Shown here one piece after another: positions 28,374 to 38,064 of a stretch of 42,040 nucleotides of DNA; within the stretch, counting starts at the first letter, position 1; the number at the start of each line of letters is the position of its first letter. The translations under genes were made by a program, and so were the position numbers. Origin of the DNA: an uncultured Nodularia sp. (GTDB taxonomy: Bacteria > Cyanobacteriota > Cyanobacteriia > Cyanobacteriales > Nostocaceae); NCBI GenBank assembly GCA_903911355.1, contig CAIWDD010000096.1, positions 1 through 42,040 on the forward strand. The letters run 5' to 3'. A model generated the notes under the pieces. That model was not told where the DNA came from. It searched no databases and saw only the letters and a program-made list of their open reading frames with translations.

Positions 28374-30992
28374 ATGCAACCCACTAATCCTAATCAATTT
28401 ACCGAAAAAGCTTGGGAAGCGATCGCCCATACCCCAGATATTGCTAAACAACATCAGCAACAGCAGCTGGAAAGCGAACACCTGATGAAAGCTTTGCTAG
28501 AACAAGACGGTTTAGCTAGCAGCATATTAACTAAAGCGGGTGTTGATTTGCAAAGAATCCGCGATCGCACTGACCAATTTCTCCAACGCCAACCAAAAGT
28601 ATCTGGTAGTAGTACATCTGTATTTTTGGGTCGCAGTTTAGATACACTATTAGATAGAGCAGATAAATATCGTCAAGACTTCCAAGACGAATATATTTCT
28701 ATTGAACATTTATTACTGGCTTACGCCAAAGATGACCGCTTTGGTAAAGCTTTATGCCAAGAATTCGGTTTAGACGAAGGTAAACTCAAAAAAATTATTA
28801 AGCAAATTCGTGGGAGTCAAAAAGTGACCGACCAAAATCCAGAAGGAAAATATCAATCACTGGAAAAATACGGACGTGATCTGACAGAAGCAGCACGTAA
28901 AGGTCAACTAGACCCAGTTATTGGCCGGGATGATGAAATTCGCCGCACCGTGCAGATTCTATCGCGACGTACTAAAAATAATCCCGTGCTGATTGGTGAA
29001 CCAGGTGTTGGTAAAACCGCCATCGCTGAAGGACTCGCCCAAAGAATTATTGCTGGTGATGTCCCCCAGTCCCTGAAAGACCGGAAATTAATCGCCTTAG
29101 ATATGGGTGCTTTAATCGCCGGGGCTAAATTCCGGGGGGAATTTGAAGAACGACTCAAAGCAGTATTAAAAGAAGTTACAGAATCCGGCGGTAATATAGT
29201 CTTATTTATTGATGAAATTCATACCGTCGTCGGTGCTGGTGCTACCCAAGGCGCTATGGATGCGGGTAACTTGTTAAAACCCATGTTGGCCCGGGGTGAA
29301 TTGCGTTGTATTGGGGCGACCACCTTAGATGAATATCGTAAATATATTGAAAAAGACGCGGCTTTAGAACGACGTTTCCAGCAAGTATATGTAGATCAGC
29401 CCAGTGTAGAAGATACAATTTCTATATTGCGGGGGTTGAAAGAGCGCTATGAAGTCCACCACGGGGTAAAAATATCCGACAGTTCTTTAGTTGCAGCCGC
29501 TACATTGTCTAGTCGGTATATTAGCGATCGCTTCCTCCCAGATAAAGCCATTGACTTGGTAGACGAAGCTGCGGCGCGGTTAAAAATGGAAATTACCTCT
29601 AAACCAGAGGAACTAGACGAGATTGACCGTAAGATTTTGCAATTGGAAATGGAGAAGCTGTCTTTGCAAAAAGAAACAGATGCAGCTTCTCGAGAACGTT
29701 TAGAAAGAATTGAAAAAGAACTAGCGGATCTCAAAGAAGAACAAAGAACCCTGACTGCTCAATGGCAATCGGAAAAAGATATTATCAACAAAATTCAGTC
29801 AATTAAAGAAGAAATTGACCGAGTTAATTTAGAAGTACAGCAAGCAGAAAGAAATTACGACCTGAATCGCGCTGCAGAGTTGAAATATGGGAAGTTAACA
29901 GATTTACATCGCCAATTAGAAGCCGCAGAAGGGGAATTAGCCAACGCCCAAAAAACTGGTAAATCCCTATTGCGTGAAGAAGTCACAGAAGCTGACATTG
30001 CGGAAATTATTTCTAAGTGGACAGGAATCCCCATCAGCAAGTTAGTAGAATCAGAAAAGGAAAAACTGCTGCATTTAGAAGATGAACTACACCGCCGCGT
30101 CGTGGGACAAGCGGAAGCAGTTACAGCTGTGGCCGATGCTATCCAAAGATCCCGCGCGGGACTAGCTGACCCAAATCGTCCCACAGCTAGCTTTATTTTC
30201 CTCGGTCCGACTGGTGTCGGTAAAACTGAGTTAGCCAAAGCCCTGGCGGCCTATATGTTCGACACACAAGAGGCTTTAGTGCGCATTGATATGTCTGAAT
30301 ATATGGAGAAACACACGGTTTCCCGGTTAATTGGTGCGCCTCCTGGATATGTGGGTTATGAAGAGGGGGGACAGTTAACCGAAGCTATTCGCCGTCGTCC
30401 CTATGCTGTAATTTTGTTCGACGAGATCGAAAAAGCACACCCGGACGTATTTAATATTTTCCTGCAAATCCTCGATGATGGTCGTGTCACCGATTCCCAA
30501 GGTCATACTGTGGACTTTAAGAATGCGATTATTATCATGACCAGTAATATCGGTTCACAGTATATTCTCGATGTGGCTGGGGAGGCTACACAGTATGATG
30601 AAATGCGCCGCCGAGTTATGGAAGCTATGCGCAATAGTTTCCGCCCAGAGTTCCTCAATCGTATTGATGAAATGATTATCTTCCACGGTTTGGAGAAAAA
30701 GGAACTGCGCCAGATTGTGCTCATACAACTAGAAAGATTAAGGGAAAGATTAAGCGATCGCAAGATATCCCTGAGACTCTCCGATGCAGCCCTTGACTTT
30801 TTGGCAGAAGTAGGGTATGATCCGGTGTATGGCGCGCGTCCACTCAAGCGAGCCATTCAAAGAGAGTTAGAAACTCAAATTGCTAAGGCTATCTTACGGG
30901 GTGAATTCAACGACGGCGACACTATTTTTGTGGACGTACAAAATGAGCGTCTTTCCTTCAGTCGTTTACCTGTAGAAGTGTTTACCAGTTAA
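28374..30992 (+). CDS. clpB: ATP-dependent disaggregase ClpB
   Basis: The 872-aa AAA+ hexamer pulls apart protein aggregates with DnaK. Order: N-terminal Clp domain (about 1-150), first AAA+ with Walker [10 protein letters not shown] (208-216), a coiled-coil middle domain (about 400-530), and second AAA+ with GPTGVGKTE (about 607) and the C-terminal small domain. The ATG at 28374 ([17 protein letters not shown]) fits the ClpB1 family start; a longer frame from 28254 would add 40 unlike residues. No CIRCE site was seen. Its partner DnaK lies 16 kb to the left. Confidence 0.97.
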   Translation: MQPTNPNQFTEKAWEAIAHTPDIAKQHQQQQLESEHLMKALLEQDGLASSILTKAGVDLQRIRDRTDQFLQRQPKVSGSSTSVFLGRSLDTLLDRADKYRQDFQDEYISIEHLLLAYAKDDRFGKALCQEFGLDEGKLKKIIKQIRGSQKVTDQNPEGKYQSLEKYGRDLTEAARKGQLDPVIGRDDEIRRTVQILSRRTKNNPVLIGEPGVGKTAIAEGLAQRIIAGDVPQSLKDRKLIALDMGALIAGAKFRGEFEERLKAVLKEVTESGGNIVLFIDEIHTVVGAGATQGAMDAGNLLKPMLARGELRCIGATTLDEYRKYIEKDAALERRFQQVYVDQPSVEDTISILRGLKERYEVHHGVKISDSSLVAAATLSSRYISDRFLPDKAIDLVDEAAARLKMEITSKPEELDEIDRKILQLEMEKLSLQKETDAASRERLERIEKELADLKEEQRTLTAQWQSEKDIINKIQSIKEEIDRVNLEVQQAERNYDLNRAAELKYGKLTDLHRQLEAAEGELANAQKTGKSLLREEVTEADIAEIISKWTGIPISKLVESEKEKLLHLEDELHRRVVGQAEAVTAVADAIQRSRAGLADPNRPTASFIFLGPTGVGKTELAKALAAYMFDTQEALVRIDMSEYMEKHTVSRLIGAPPGYVGYEEGGQLTEAIRRRPYAVILFDEIEKAHPDVFNIFLQILDDGRVTDSQGHTVDFKNAIIIMTSNIGSQYILDVAGEATQYDEMRRRVMEAMRNSFRPEFLNRIDEMIIFHGLEKKELRQIVLIQLERLRERLSDRKISLRLSDAALDFLAEVGYDPVYGARPLKRAIQRELETQIAKAILRGEFNDGDTIFVDVQNERLSFSRLPVEVFTS

Positions 30993-31008
30993 GAAAAATA
31001 AGCATCAG

Positions 31009-31036
31009 TAGGGGACAAGGCCTAAGTCCCCTATTT
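31009..31036 (+). terminator. Terminator of clpB
   Basis: TAGGGGAC (31009-31016) and GTCCCCTA (31026-31033) form an 8-bp stem with a 9-nt loop followed by TTT, 16 bp after the clpB stop. Confidence 0.75.
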
Positions 31037-31097
31037 AACGCTAAATTCTATCTGGGTCAGGTATATAGCCTTTTTCAGTCTCATGAAGTACACACCA

Positions 31098-31187
31098 ATT
31101 CCCTATTCCCTATTCCCTGTTCCCTGTTCCCTATTCCCTATTCCCTGTTCCCTATTCCCTGTTCCCAGTTCCCTGTTCCCTCAAACT
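31098..31187 (+). repeat. STRR array downstream of clpB
   Basis: About twelve heptamers of the TTCCCTA/TTCCCTG type lie between clpB and the SRPBCC gene. The flanks do not show the terminal repeats of the MITE-like element at 1-240 and 10088-10296, so this array stands alone. Confidence 0.9.
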
Positions 31188-31277
31188 AAAAAAAATGTAC
31201 CTCACGAGCATGGGAAATGCTATAGTAATAGCGGGAAAAGTGCCGGCATTACCAGAGTTTCACCTTTGTAGTTATGC

Positions 31278-31829
31278 CTACTGACATAAAACTTGTCGCA
31301 TATTACGCATATTTGCCGGTAACTCAAAATTCATGGCTTGTTGAATCAAAACAGAGGGGATGGGAATATTAGGGGTAGCCTGTACTCGGTATGCTAACAA
31401 AGTGCCATGACTCAAATCTTTTAGGTCTAAAGTGGCGGTGAAGTCGGTAAAACTCCCTCTTTCCATGCGGAATTGAATTTGTTCCCCTAGCAGTTCTACG
31501 ACATGAAGATAAATTTCTACTTCAGCTGTGAGAAATAAAAATTTCTTTTGTGCAGATTGATACAGTCGCTTAACTTGATCTTGTGACAAAACTTGACTTT
31601 TGATAATATCAGGAAAATATTCCACCCAACGACGGTAATCAGTTAATTGCTGCCATACATGCGATCGCAGTAGTGGTAAATACATCCAAGCTGTAACCGC
31701 ACCACCCCAAGCTGTATGGGGTAAGGTTTGCAAGAAAATTTCACCCTGCATCAGCGACAATTGCTTGTCTTGACTCCAAGGTATATTCAAACCTGTAATC
31801 ATCGAGTTGGAGATATGAGATGCAGACAT
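31278..31829 (-). CDS. SRPBCC (START/cyclase-type) family protein
   Basis: The 183-aa protein has an SRPBCC fold: LLRSHVWQQLTDYRRWVEYFPDIIKSQVL is the helix and first strand block seen in Coq10/polyketide-cyclase relatives, then strands FLFLTAEVEIYLHVVELLG, and the C-terminal long helix IPSVLIQQAMNFELPANMR. Such proteins bind hydrophobic ligands; in cyanobacteria the ligand is mostly unknown. No signal peptide is seen. It diverges from the small membrane protein gene after a 250-bp gap with no gene. Confidence 0.85.
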   Translation of the reverse strand: MSASHISNSMITGLNIPWSQDKQLSLMQGEIFLQTLPHTAWGGAVTAWMYLPLLRSHVWQQLTDYRRWVEYFPDIIKSQVLSQDQVKRLYQSAQKKFLFLTAEVEIYLHVVELLGEQIQFRMERGSFTDFTATLDLKDLSHGTLLAYRVQATPNIPIPSVLIQQAMNFELPANMRNMRQVLCQ

Positions 31830-32082
31830 ACTAATTTCAGTTACTCCTCAACTTCTCTACCTGTGAGTGATGAAACACACAAACCATTCCATAGTATCTA
31901 GTCGAACCAATTAAATTCTAGTTCCACTGTTTTGCTGCCTCAACCAATCTTTTAACCGAAATCATACTGAATATATCGGCAAAAAACGTACTTCTTATCA
32001 CTTTTTATCAAAACTATAAGTAAAATACATGGGATGTCAAGTAGACTATATTGTGATTAACTGGATTTGAGAGGGAAACTGG

Positions 32083-32277
32083 GTGAATCAATCTTCCTTA
32101 AATCGGACATTAACCCAAATTTTCGGGATTTTTCTGGGTATAGGACTAGCCATGTGGGTAGTTAGAGGTTTTGGTATGCTGACATTTGTTCCCGGTGGTG
32201 TCATTGGACTGTTGTTACTAGGGGCGATTACCATAGGGATAATTAGCTATGTACAAAAAACCTGGTGGCGGTTGTAG
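32083..32277 (+). CDS. Small two-helix membrane protein
   Basis: The 64-aa product starts at a GTG with GAGAGGGA about 9 nt upstream. Two hydrophobic segments (about residues 10-30 and 34-55) with [20 protein letters not shown] and [18 protein letters not shown] suggest an integral membrane peptide; the end is KTWWRL. The family is not known to me. Its stop is 26 nt before the rubredoxin start, so the two may share a message. Confidence 0.75.
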   Translation: MNQSSLNRTLTQIFGIFLGIGLAMWVVRGFGMLTFVPGGVIGLLLLGAITIGIISYVQKTWWRL

Positions 32278-32303
32278 TCTCAATATATGACAGACTAAAA
32301 ACT

Positions 32304-32468
32304 ATGGCAAAGTATGTATGTACGGTGTGTGGCTACGAATATGACCCAGAAGTCGGCGATCCTGATAGCGGTGTAGCTCCCGGAACGCCCTTTGAGGAAT
32401 TGGCTGAGGACTGGGTTTGTCCTGTGTGTGGAGTCACAAAAGATTTTTTTGAACCGCTAGAACTGTGA
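32304..32468 (+). CDS. Rubredoxin
   Basis: The 54-aa iron protein has the [Fe(Cys)4] site C6-C9 ([12 protein letters not shown]) and C39-C42 ([13 protein letters not shown]). It moves single electrons in the cytosol. It lacks the C-terminal membrane helix of the photosystem assembly rubredoxin RubA, so it is a separate, soluble type. The ATG at 32304 is the family start; a frame from 32265 would overlap the preceding gene. Confidence 0.95.
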   Translation: MAKYVCTVCGYEYDPEVGDPDSGVAPGTPFEELAEDWVCPVCGVTKDFFEPLEL

Positions 32469-32515
32469 GAATAACCCCTGGTTCCTAGATGTATATATTA
32501 TAGAAGTTTTTAGCC

Positions 32516-33799
32516 TTGAATATTCAAAGACCAACTTTAAATATTGTAGTGATTGGAGGTGGAGCGGCAGGATTTTTTGGTGCGATCGCTTGTGCTCAAA
32601 TGAATCCTGACGCCCAAGTTACCTTACTCGAAGCTAGTCGTCAACCACTGGCGAAAGTGTTGATTTCTGGTGGAGGACGCTGTAATGTCACCCATGCTTG
32701 CTTTGAACCAGCCAGATTAGTACAAAATTACCCCAGAGGTGGTAAGGCTTTACGGGGTGCTTTTAGCCGCTTTCAAGCTGAAGATACAGTAGCTTGGTTT
32801 GAAAACCACGGTGTGCGGTTAAAAACAGAAGCTGATGGGCGGATGTTTCCCATCACAGATAATTCTGAAACAATTGTGGAATGTTTGATTAAAACTGCTG
32901 CGTCAGCTGGGGTACAATTACGCCTCGGTACACCAGTAGTTGATGTGAAAAAACTTCCCCAAGCACCAGGGTTTGAAATTATCCTCAAGTCTGGACTGAG
33001 GCAAAAATGCGATCGCCTGCTTTTGGCAACAGGAAGCAACCCTGTGGGTTATAAAATTGCTAGGGAGTTGGGTCATAACATTGAACCCCCTGTACCTTCT
33101 TTATTTACCTTTAATATTCCCGAACCCAAACTGAGGTTATTGGCTGGGGTGAGTGTGAACCCCGTACAATTACGTTTATCTGGGACAGGAAAACCACCAC
33201 TAGAACAAACTGGACCATTGTTAATTACCCACTGGGGTATGAGTGGCCCTGCTGTGCTGAAACTTTCGGCCTGGGGTGCCAGATTTTTGCACGAAAACCG
33301 CTATCAAGCTAAATTATTGGTGAATTGGCTACCGGATTTCAATCAAGAACAAGTGCAGCAAAAAATCTTAGCAGTTAAGACACAATGGGGACAAAAAGCC
33401 ATGGTCTTACATCGTGGGGTTGACCTACCGCACCGCCTCTGGCAATATCTTATTGACCGGGTCGGGATAACGACAGAAGACCGTTGGGCTGAACTATCCA
33501 ATAAAAAATTAAATCAGCTAATTCAAGAACTGACCCAGGGAGAATATTTAATTACGGGAAAAGGAGTGTTTAAAGAAGAATTTGTTACCTGTGGTGGCGT
33601 TAATCTCAAGGAAGTTAATTTTAAGACTATGGAGAGTAAGTTAATTCCCGGTCTTTATTTTGCCGGAGAAATTCTAGACATTGATGGAATCACGGGGGGG
33701 TTTAACTTTCAAAGTGCTTGGACAACAGGATATTTAGCTGGTAAGTCCATGGGAAGTGAACTACCTGACGCTGGCTATCAAAACATAGTGGGAGCGTGA
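32516..33799 (+). CDS. BaiN/YhiN (HI0933) family flavoprotein
   Basis: The 427-aa protein has an FAD-binding GxGxxG-type motif VVIGGGAAGFFGAIAC near the start, SGGGRCNVTHA at about 61-71, and the C-terminal FAD motif GLYFAGEILDIDGITGGFNFQSAWTTG, all typical of the HI0933 family of NAD(P)/FAD-dependent oxidoreductases. The start is a TTG at 32516; no closer ATG keeps the FAD motif. It probably reduces an unknown substrate in the cytosol. It lies 47 bp after rubredoxin, a possible electron partner (inference). Confidence 0.9.
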   Translation: MNIQRPTLNIVVIGGGAAGFFGAIACAQMNPDAQVTLLEASRQPLAKVLISGGGRCNVTHACFEPARLVQNYPRGGKALRGAFSRFQAEDTVAWFENHGVRLKTEADGRMFPITDNSETIVECLIKTAASAGVQLRLGTPVVDVKKLPQAPGFEIILKSGLRQKCDRLLLATGSNPVGYKIARELGHNIEPPVPSLFTFNIPEPKLRLLAGVSVNPVQLRLSGTGKPPLEQTGPLLITHWGMSGPAVLKLSAWGARFLHENRYQAKLLVNWLPDFNQEQVQQKILAVKTQWGQKAMVLHRGVDLPHRLWQYLIDRVGITTEDRWAELSNKKLNQLIQELTQGEYLITGKGVFKEEFVTCGGVNLKEVNFKTMESKLIPGLYFAGEILDIDGITGGFNFQSAWTTGYLAGKSMGSELPDAGYQNIVGA

Positions 33800-33856
33800 G
33801 AACCCCTACGCTTGAGCGAGGGGAAGAAACGCCACTCAACAGGATTTATACCTAAC

Positions 33857-35143
33857 TTATTTACTCCTGCTATCGGGTTTGTTTTCTGGGTCAACATTGA
33901 CTTGAGGATGCCAAACTTCCCACAACAAAGCGCGATCGCTCCAAGCAGAGCGCATTAAATTCCAGCGCACCTCGTTAGTAGTTCGACCAAACAGATTGAG
34001 CATGGTTTGCAGCATTTCTGGAATAGACAGGGTATTTGCTAAAAAACCGCTCCACTGGGGTAAGGATAACTGGAAAAATGAAGCAAAGAAAGCTTGTAGG
34101 GTCCCCTCGTCAAACCGCATTAAGTTTTCTAAACCGAATCGGTACAAGGCGTGTTTACGGATTTCCTCCGTTGACCATAGGGTTTGCCATCCTGTGGCTG
34201 CAATCTCCCCAGGAGACCCATTCGGATGATTTAAAGCCTGGGCGATCGCTGCTGCTACCCCGGGGGCTCGTCGAATCAAAGCCCCTACCATATAACCAGA
34301 TGCGGGATGTACCATGCTAGCTGCGCCACCAAAGCCCATGACGGATTGATTGATCAACGGTAAGGGTAAATTCATCGGGAACAAACAGTATTCAATGTGA
34401 TGGATGTGATTTACCTGCACACCTCGAAAGGCTAAACGTTGATACAACCGCTTTTTCAATACCTCAAAGGAAACTGGGGGACTGTTTGCTAGGGAGGTTT
34501 CTTCTACAAAAAATACACCACCTCCTAAATCCATGGCGTAGAGAAATGTGGGGGGTTCTTCTTGTCTTTGCGCCGGTGATAGATGATCGCTGCGGTAGTC
34601 CATTAAAACAAACTGTTGGGCATCAATGGGTGGTGAGGAAAAAGTGCCGACGATGCCGTAAGCTGCTTGATAGGCAATGCGATCGCTTGGGGGTCTTTTT
34701 AACAGCGCGGGTTTGTGACCACTGACATCAATAACCACTCTGGCGGCTACCTTTGCTCCTTGGGTCGTAGTGACGCACGAATGGCTTGGTAAATGCTCAA
34801 TGCTGGTAGCAGTACCCTGATGCCATACCATTTTACCCTGCTCGCACTGTTTTAAGAAGTGTGACTGCAGCTTGACATTATCAAATAAACCGTACTCACG
34901 CTGAAGGGATATTTTTTGATCAAGGGTGTAGGTGACACAGTTTTGCCAACGATGGCTGAGAAGATGGGTCATCTTCATTGGTTCTAATTCATTGCACCAG
35001 ATACCGTATGTGTTTGACCACTCTACTGGGGGGGGTGTGGTTGCTAAACCTGCAACCCTCAGACCTTGATTACATAGGGCGGCGGCGATCGCCAATCCTC
35101 CCGGTCCAGAACCAATCACTAAAGCATCAAATACCAAGCTCAT
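33857..35143 (-). CDS. crtL: CrtL-type lycopene cyclase
   Basis: The 428-aa flavoprotein has the dinucleotide-binding start ALVIGSGPGGLAIAAALCNQG, the substrate-side YGIWCNELE, the cyclase motifs FVLMDYR and FFVEETSL, and GGAASMVHPASGYMVG near the end. These are features of the CrtL/plant lycopene cyclase group, which closes the rings of lycopene to make beta-carotene. Many filamentous cyanobacteria are credited with CruA-type cyclases, so the role may be additional or different. A perfect hairpin lies just ahead of the ATG. Confidence 0.85.
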   Translation of the reverse strand: MSLVFDALVIGSGPGGLAIAAALCNQGLRVAGLATTPPPVEWSNTYGIWCNELEPMKMTHLLSHRWQNCVTYTLDQKISLQREYGLFDNVKLQSHFLKQCEQGKMVWHQGTATSIEHLPSHSCVTTTQGAKVAARVVIDVSGHKPALLKRPPSDRIAYQAAYGIVGTFSSPPIDAQQFVLMDYRSDHLSPAQRQEEPPTFLYAMDLGGGVFFVEETSLANSPPVSFEVLKKRLYQRLAFRGVQVNHIHHIEYCLFPMNLPLPLINQSVMGFGGAASMVHPASGYMVGALIRRAPGVAAAIAQALNHPNGSPGEIAATGWQTLWSTEEIRKHALYRFGLENLMRFDEGTLQAFFASFFQLSLPQWSGFLANTLSIPEMLQTMLNLFGRTTNEVRWNLMRSAWSDRALLWEVWHPQVNVDPENKPDSRSK

Positions 35144-35467
35144 ACCTATACCCTAAAATGCACTACTACACTGCATTTTAGGGGATTGCTTAGTTCCAGT
35201 TTGACTCTTGTGTCCCTCACCCCTATAGTCAACGGGCAAAGTTAGGGAGTGTAAAAATCCTCTGTTTGGTGAGGAAGTTGATTTACTCATTACCTATCTG
35301 ATATTTCTGCTCAAATGAGTTTAAAGTAGTTGAGAATATATTGCAAGTATATATAAAATTAAGTAACATAAGTTTTGCTCCCGAATGATCAGTTATAGCT
35401 GAAGTTTGCGTGTACACAAATGTCCTTCTCTATGCTTCAATGTTTTTAGATTTGAACACACCTAAAA
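35144..35467. other. Divergent gap between crtL and lpxD
   Basis: Apart from the crtL leader hairpin this 324-bp gap holds no gene. It should carry both promoters. The part near lpxD is AT-rich with ATATAAAATTAAG near 35350, a possible -10 area. Confidence 0.35.
35151..35183 (-). promoter_or_regulatory. Hairpin covering the crtL ribosome-binding region
   Basis: CCCTAAAATGCA (35151-35162) and TGCATTTTAGGG (35172-35183) are perfect 12-bp arms with a 9-nt loop. In the crtL message the distal arm ends in AGGG, 7 nt before the ATG, so the fold can hide the probable Shine-Dalgarno bases. It could act as a translation switch or simply be a dispersed palindrome. Confidence 0.45.
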
Positions 35468-36514
35468 ATGAAATTCAGCGAAATTGTTGATAGAATGGGT
35501 GAATTGGCTACAGATAACAGCCTCAACATTGCTCCCGTTCAAAATCCAGAAATTACAGGTGTAGCTGCTGTGGATGAAGCTAAACTTGGTCATCTGAGTT
35601 ATATAGAAGGGGCAAGATTCGCTGCTCTTGTCAGCCAGACCCACGCTAGCGCTTTAATCTTACCCCGGAATAAAACACTACAGTCCCAAGCAGAAGAGCG
35701 GGGTATCGCCTGGATAGCTACGCCAGAACCCCGCCTGTTGTTTGCCCATGCGATCGCACTTTTTTATCAACCATACCGTCCCCAGCCAGAAGTTCACCCC
35801 ACCGCGGTGATTCATCCCACAGCCAAAGTGGGTAATGATGTTTATATTGGTGCCCATGCGGTGATTGAGCAGGATGTGGAAATTGGTCATGGTGCGATTA
35901 TTCATCCCAATGTGGTAATTTATCCCGATGCCAAAATCGGCGATCGCACCATCTTACACGCTAACTGTACCATCCATGAACGTACCCGCATCGGTGCGGA
36001 TTGCGTAATTCACAGTGGGGCTGTGATTGGTGCAGAAGGCTTTGGCTTTGTACCTACCCCCACCGGTTGGTTAAAAATGGAACAGTCAGGTTATACTGTC
36101 TTAGAAGATGGGGTAGAAGTTGGGTGTAATAGTGCCATTGATCGCCCGGCTGTGGGAGAAACACGCATAGGAAGCCGGACAGTAATTGATAATTTAGTAC
36201 AAATAGGACACGGTTGCAAGATTGGGTCAAATTGTGCTATCGCCGGGCAATCTGGACTAGCCGGAGGGGTGAAAGTGGGGAATCGGGTGATCTTAGCCGG
36301 ACAGTCAGGAGTGTCGAATCAAGTAAAAATTGGTGATGGGGCCATGGCATCTGCTAAATCCGGCATTCATCATGATGTGGCACCGGGGGAAATAGTTTCC
36401 GGGATGCCAGCAGTTCCCCACAAACTGTATCTGAAAGTATCTGCCATATACAATCGCTTACCAGAAATGTATCAATCCTTCAAGCAATTACAACGGCAGA
36501 TAGGAAAAAAGTAA
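35468..36514 (+). CDS. lpxD: UDP-3-O-acyl-glucosamine N-acyltransferase
   Basis: The 348-aa enzyme adds the second acyl chain in lipid A synthesis, using acyl-ACP. The N-terminal uridine-binding domain (about 1-100) is followed by a left-handed beta helix of hexapeptide repeats (VHPTAVIHPTAKVGNDVYIG, then TRIGSRTVIDN). The catalytic histidine is H248 in VQIGHGCKIG. The C-terminal helix YNRLPEMYQSFKQLQRQIGK is complete. Its stop touches the stop of the opposing HdrB-like gene. It acts before acpP-linked steps found 1 kb to the right. Confidence 0.96.
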   Translation: MKFSEIVDRMGELATDNSLNIAPVQNPEITGVAAVDEAKLGHLSYIEGARFAALVSQTHASALILPRNKTLQSQAEERGIAWIATPEPRLLFAHAIALFYQPYRPQPEVHPTAVIHPTAKVGNDVYIGAHAVIEQDVEIGHGAIIHPNVVIYPDAKIGDRTILHANCTIHERTRIGADCVIHSGAVIGAEGFGFVPTPTGWLKMEQSGYTVLEDGVEVGCNSAIDRPAVGETRIGSRTVIDNLVQIGHGCKIGSNCAIAGQSGLAGGVKVGNRVILAGQSGVSNQVKIGDGAMASAKSGIHHDVAPGEIVSGMPAVPHKLYLKVSAIYNRLPEMYQSFKQLQRQIGKK

Positions 36515-37423
36515 CTAACTAATCCCCAATTTTTCTAACACTGGCTTTGTAGAAACGATATGACGATCTAAACCTAGTTCCTTGGGGCTAACCCCTAAAG
36601 CCAAAGCAATCAACTGAGGTAAGTGCAGGACGGGTAAACCTAATCGTTTGTTAATGACCTTTTCCACCTCTGGCTGACGGGAATCTAAATTCAGATGACA
36701 CAAAGGACAAGGAGTGACTATACAATCAGCCCCATTTTCTAGGGCTTCTTGAATGTGCATCCCCGCCATCTTAAAAGACTCGCTGGTGGCGTAGCTAGCA
36801 AGAGGCCAGCCACAGCATTGGGTACGACCACGGTAATAAATGGGTGTTGCGCCTACGGCCCGAAATAAATTTTCCATACCTTCGGGGCGGAAGGGGTCAT
36901 CATAGGGCATATGTTTTTGGGCGCGCAGGAGATAACAGCCATAAAAAGCAGCACAGTTTAATCCGGTTAACTTATGAGTGACTCGTTGACTAATTGCCTC
37001 TAAACCATAATCTGTAATGAGGGCATAGAGAATATGTTTAACTTCGGTACTACCGCGATAAGGTAAACAGCCTTGTTGATTTAGTAGGCCATTGACTTGT
37101 TGTAGGTAACTAGGGTTGTCTGTTTGGCATTGCTTGAGGTTTTCGTTTACATGACCGATAACCCCCTGACAAGTGCTGCAATGGGTAAGTAAGGGTAGAT
37201 TTAACTCCTCAGCTAAAGCTATATTGCGGGCGTTGACAGTATCTTCGAGTAATTGGGAATCTTCTTTAAATGTGCCGGAACCGCAGCAAGCGGCTTTTTT
37301 GAGTGAAATCAGTTCAATACCCAATGCTTGGGTTAAAGCTTGAGTGGATAAGTGAAGCTCTCCGCAAGCGCCTTGGGCGACACAGCCGGGGTAATAAGCG
37401 TATTTGAGGGGGGAAGATAGCAT
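36515..37423 (-). CDS. HdrB-like CCG-domain iron-sulfur protein
   Basis: The 302-aa protein has two cysteine-rich CCG domains: GCVAQGACG...KKAACCGSG (C14, C20, C46-C47) and GCYLLRAQ...RTQCCGWPLASY (about residue 205). This is the CoB-CoM heterodisulfide reductase subunit B family. Cyanobacteria have no methanogenic pathway; related proteins serve as a succinate dehydrogenase membrane-anchor type subunit (SdhE-like) or in thiol/disulfide redox chemistry. The substrate is not shown. No signal or membrane helix is seen. It converges with lpxD with no spacer. Confidence 0.88.
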   Translation of the reverse strand: MLSSPLKYAYYPGCVAQGACGELHLSTQALTQALGIELISLKKAACCGSGTFKEDSQLLEDTVNARNIALAEELNLPLLTHCSTCQGVIGHVNENLKQCQTDNPSYLQQVNGLLNQQGCLPYRGSTEVKHILYALITDYGLEAISQRVTHKLTGLNCAAFYGCYLLRAQKHMPYDDPFRPEGMENLFRAVGATPIYYRGRTQCCGWPLASYATSESFKMAGMHIQEALENGADCIVTPCPLCHLNLDSRQPEVEKVINKRLGLPVLHLPQLIALALGVSPKELGLDRHIVSTKPVLEKLGIS

Positions 37424-37655
37424 AATAAATATGTTTGGATGTTTGGATCAGGGCAGTTATCCCTGATAATAACCTTTAGAAAACTAGGCATTTAGTGGCG
37501 TTGGGGTAAATGGGTTTGTGGATTAGTTGAGATGTTATGGAGGAAAAGCCTTTGGTAGTATACGGGTGATCCCTCTTTCCGATAAGATGTATATGCTCAA
37601 AACCACATTGCCCATAAAGAGCGCATAATAGCAACCGGTCAAGGAATTTGATTGT

Positions 37656-37907
37656 ATGAGTGAAACAGACATTTTTGGAAAGGTCAAAAAAATTGTTGTC
37701 GACCAACTAAGTGTTGAAGAGGACAAAATTAAACCAGAGGCTAGTTTTGCCGATGATCTAGGAGCTGATTCCCTAGATACGGTGGAATTGGTGATGGCAT
37801 TGGAAGAAGAATTTGATATCGAAATTCCCGATGAAGCCGCTGAGAAAATTACTACCGTTCAACAGGCGGTAGATTACATCAACGAAAAAGTTGCTGCATC
37901 GGCTTAA
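37656..37907 (+). CDS. acpP: Acyl carrier protein
   Basis: The 83-aa acidic carrier holds the growing fatty acid on phosphopantetheine at S39 in [13 protein letters not shown]. Helix 2 [21 protein letters not shown] is standard. It is followed after 157 nt by fabF, a common pair. It also donates acyl groups to LpxD. Confidence 0.98.
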   Translation: MSETDIFGKVKKIVVDQLSVEEDKIKPEASFADDLGADSLDTVELVMALEEEFDIEIPDEAAEKITTVQQAVDYINEKVAASA

Positions 37908-38064
37908 ATAGCCATTGGGAATTGGGTACTGGGTATTTAGTACTGGTAATAATTAGATATGGAGCAAAATCTTCTCAATTAACTATTATCCGATTTATGA
38001 CCATACCTGCTTCCCAGTACTGAGTCCCTATTTTTGCAGCTTTCTCGCCAATTTTAACTGAGAA
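37908..38064 (+). repeat. Short repeat-rich spacer between acpP and fabF
   Basis: GGGTACTGGGTATTTAGTACTGG near the left and CCCAGTACTGAGTCCC near the right share inverted AGTACTG words. This is the same GAGT/ACTG-type intergenic repeat seen between psaA and psaB. It may form a stem inside the acpP-fabF message. Confidence 0.5.

Noticed and set aside
31083-31271. 62-aa frame downstream of clpB
   Set aside because: It translates the STRR array and has no ribosome binding site.
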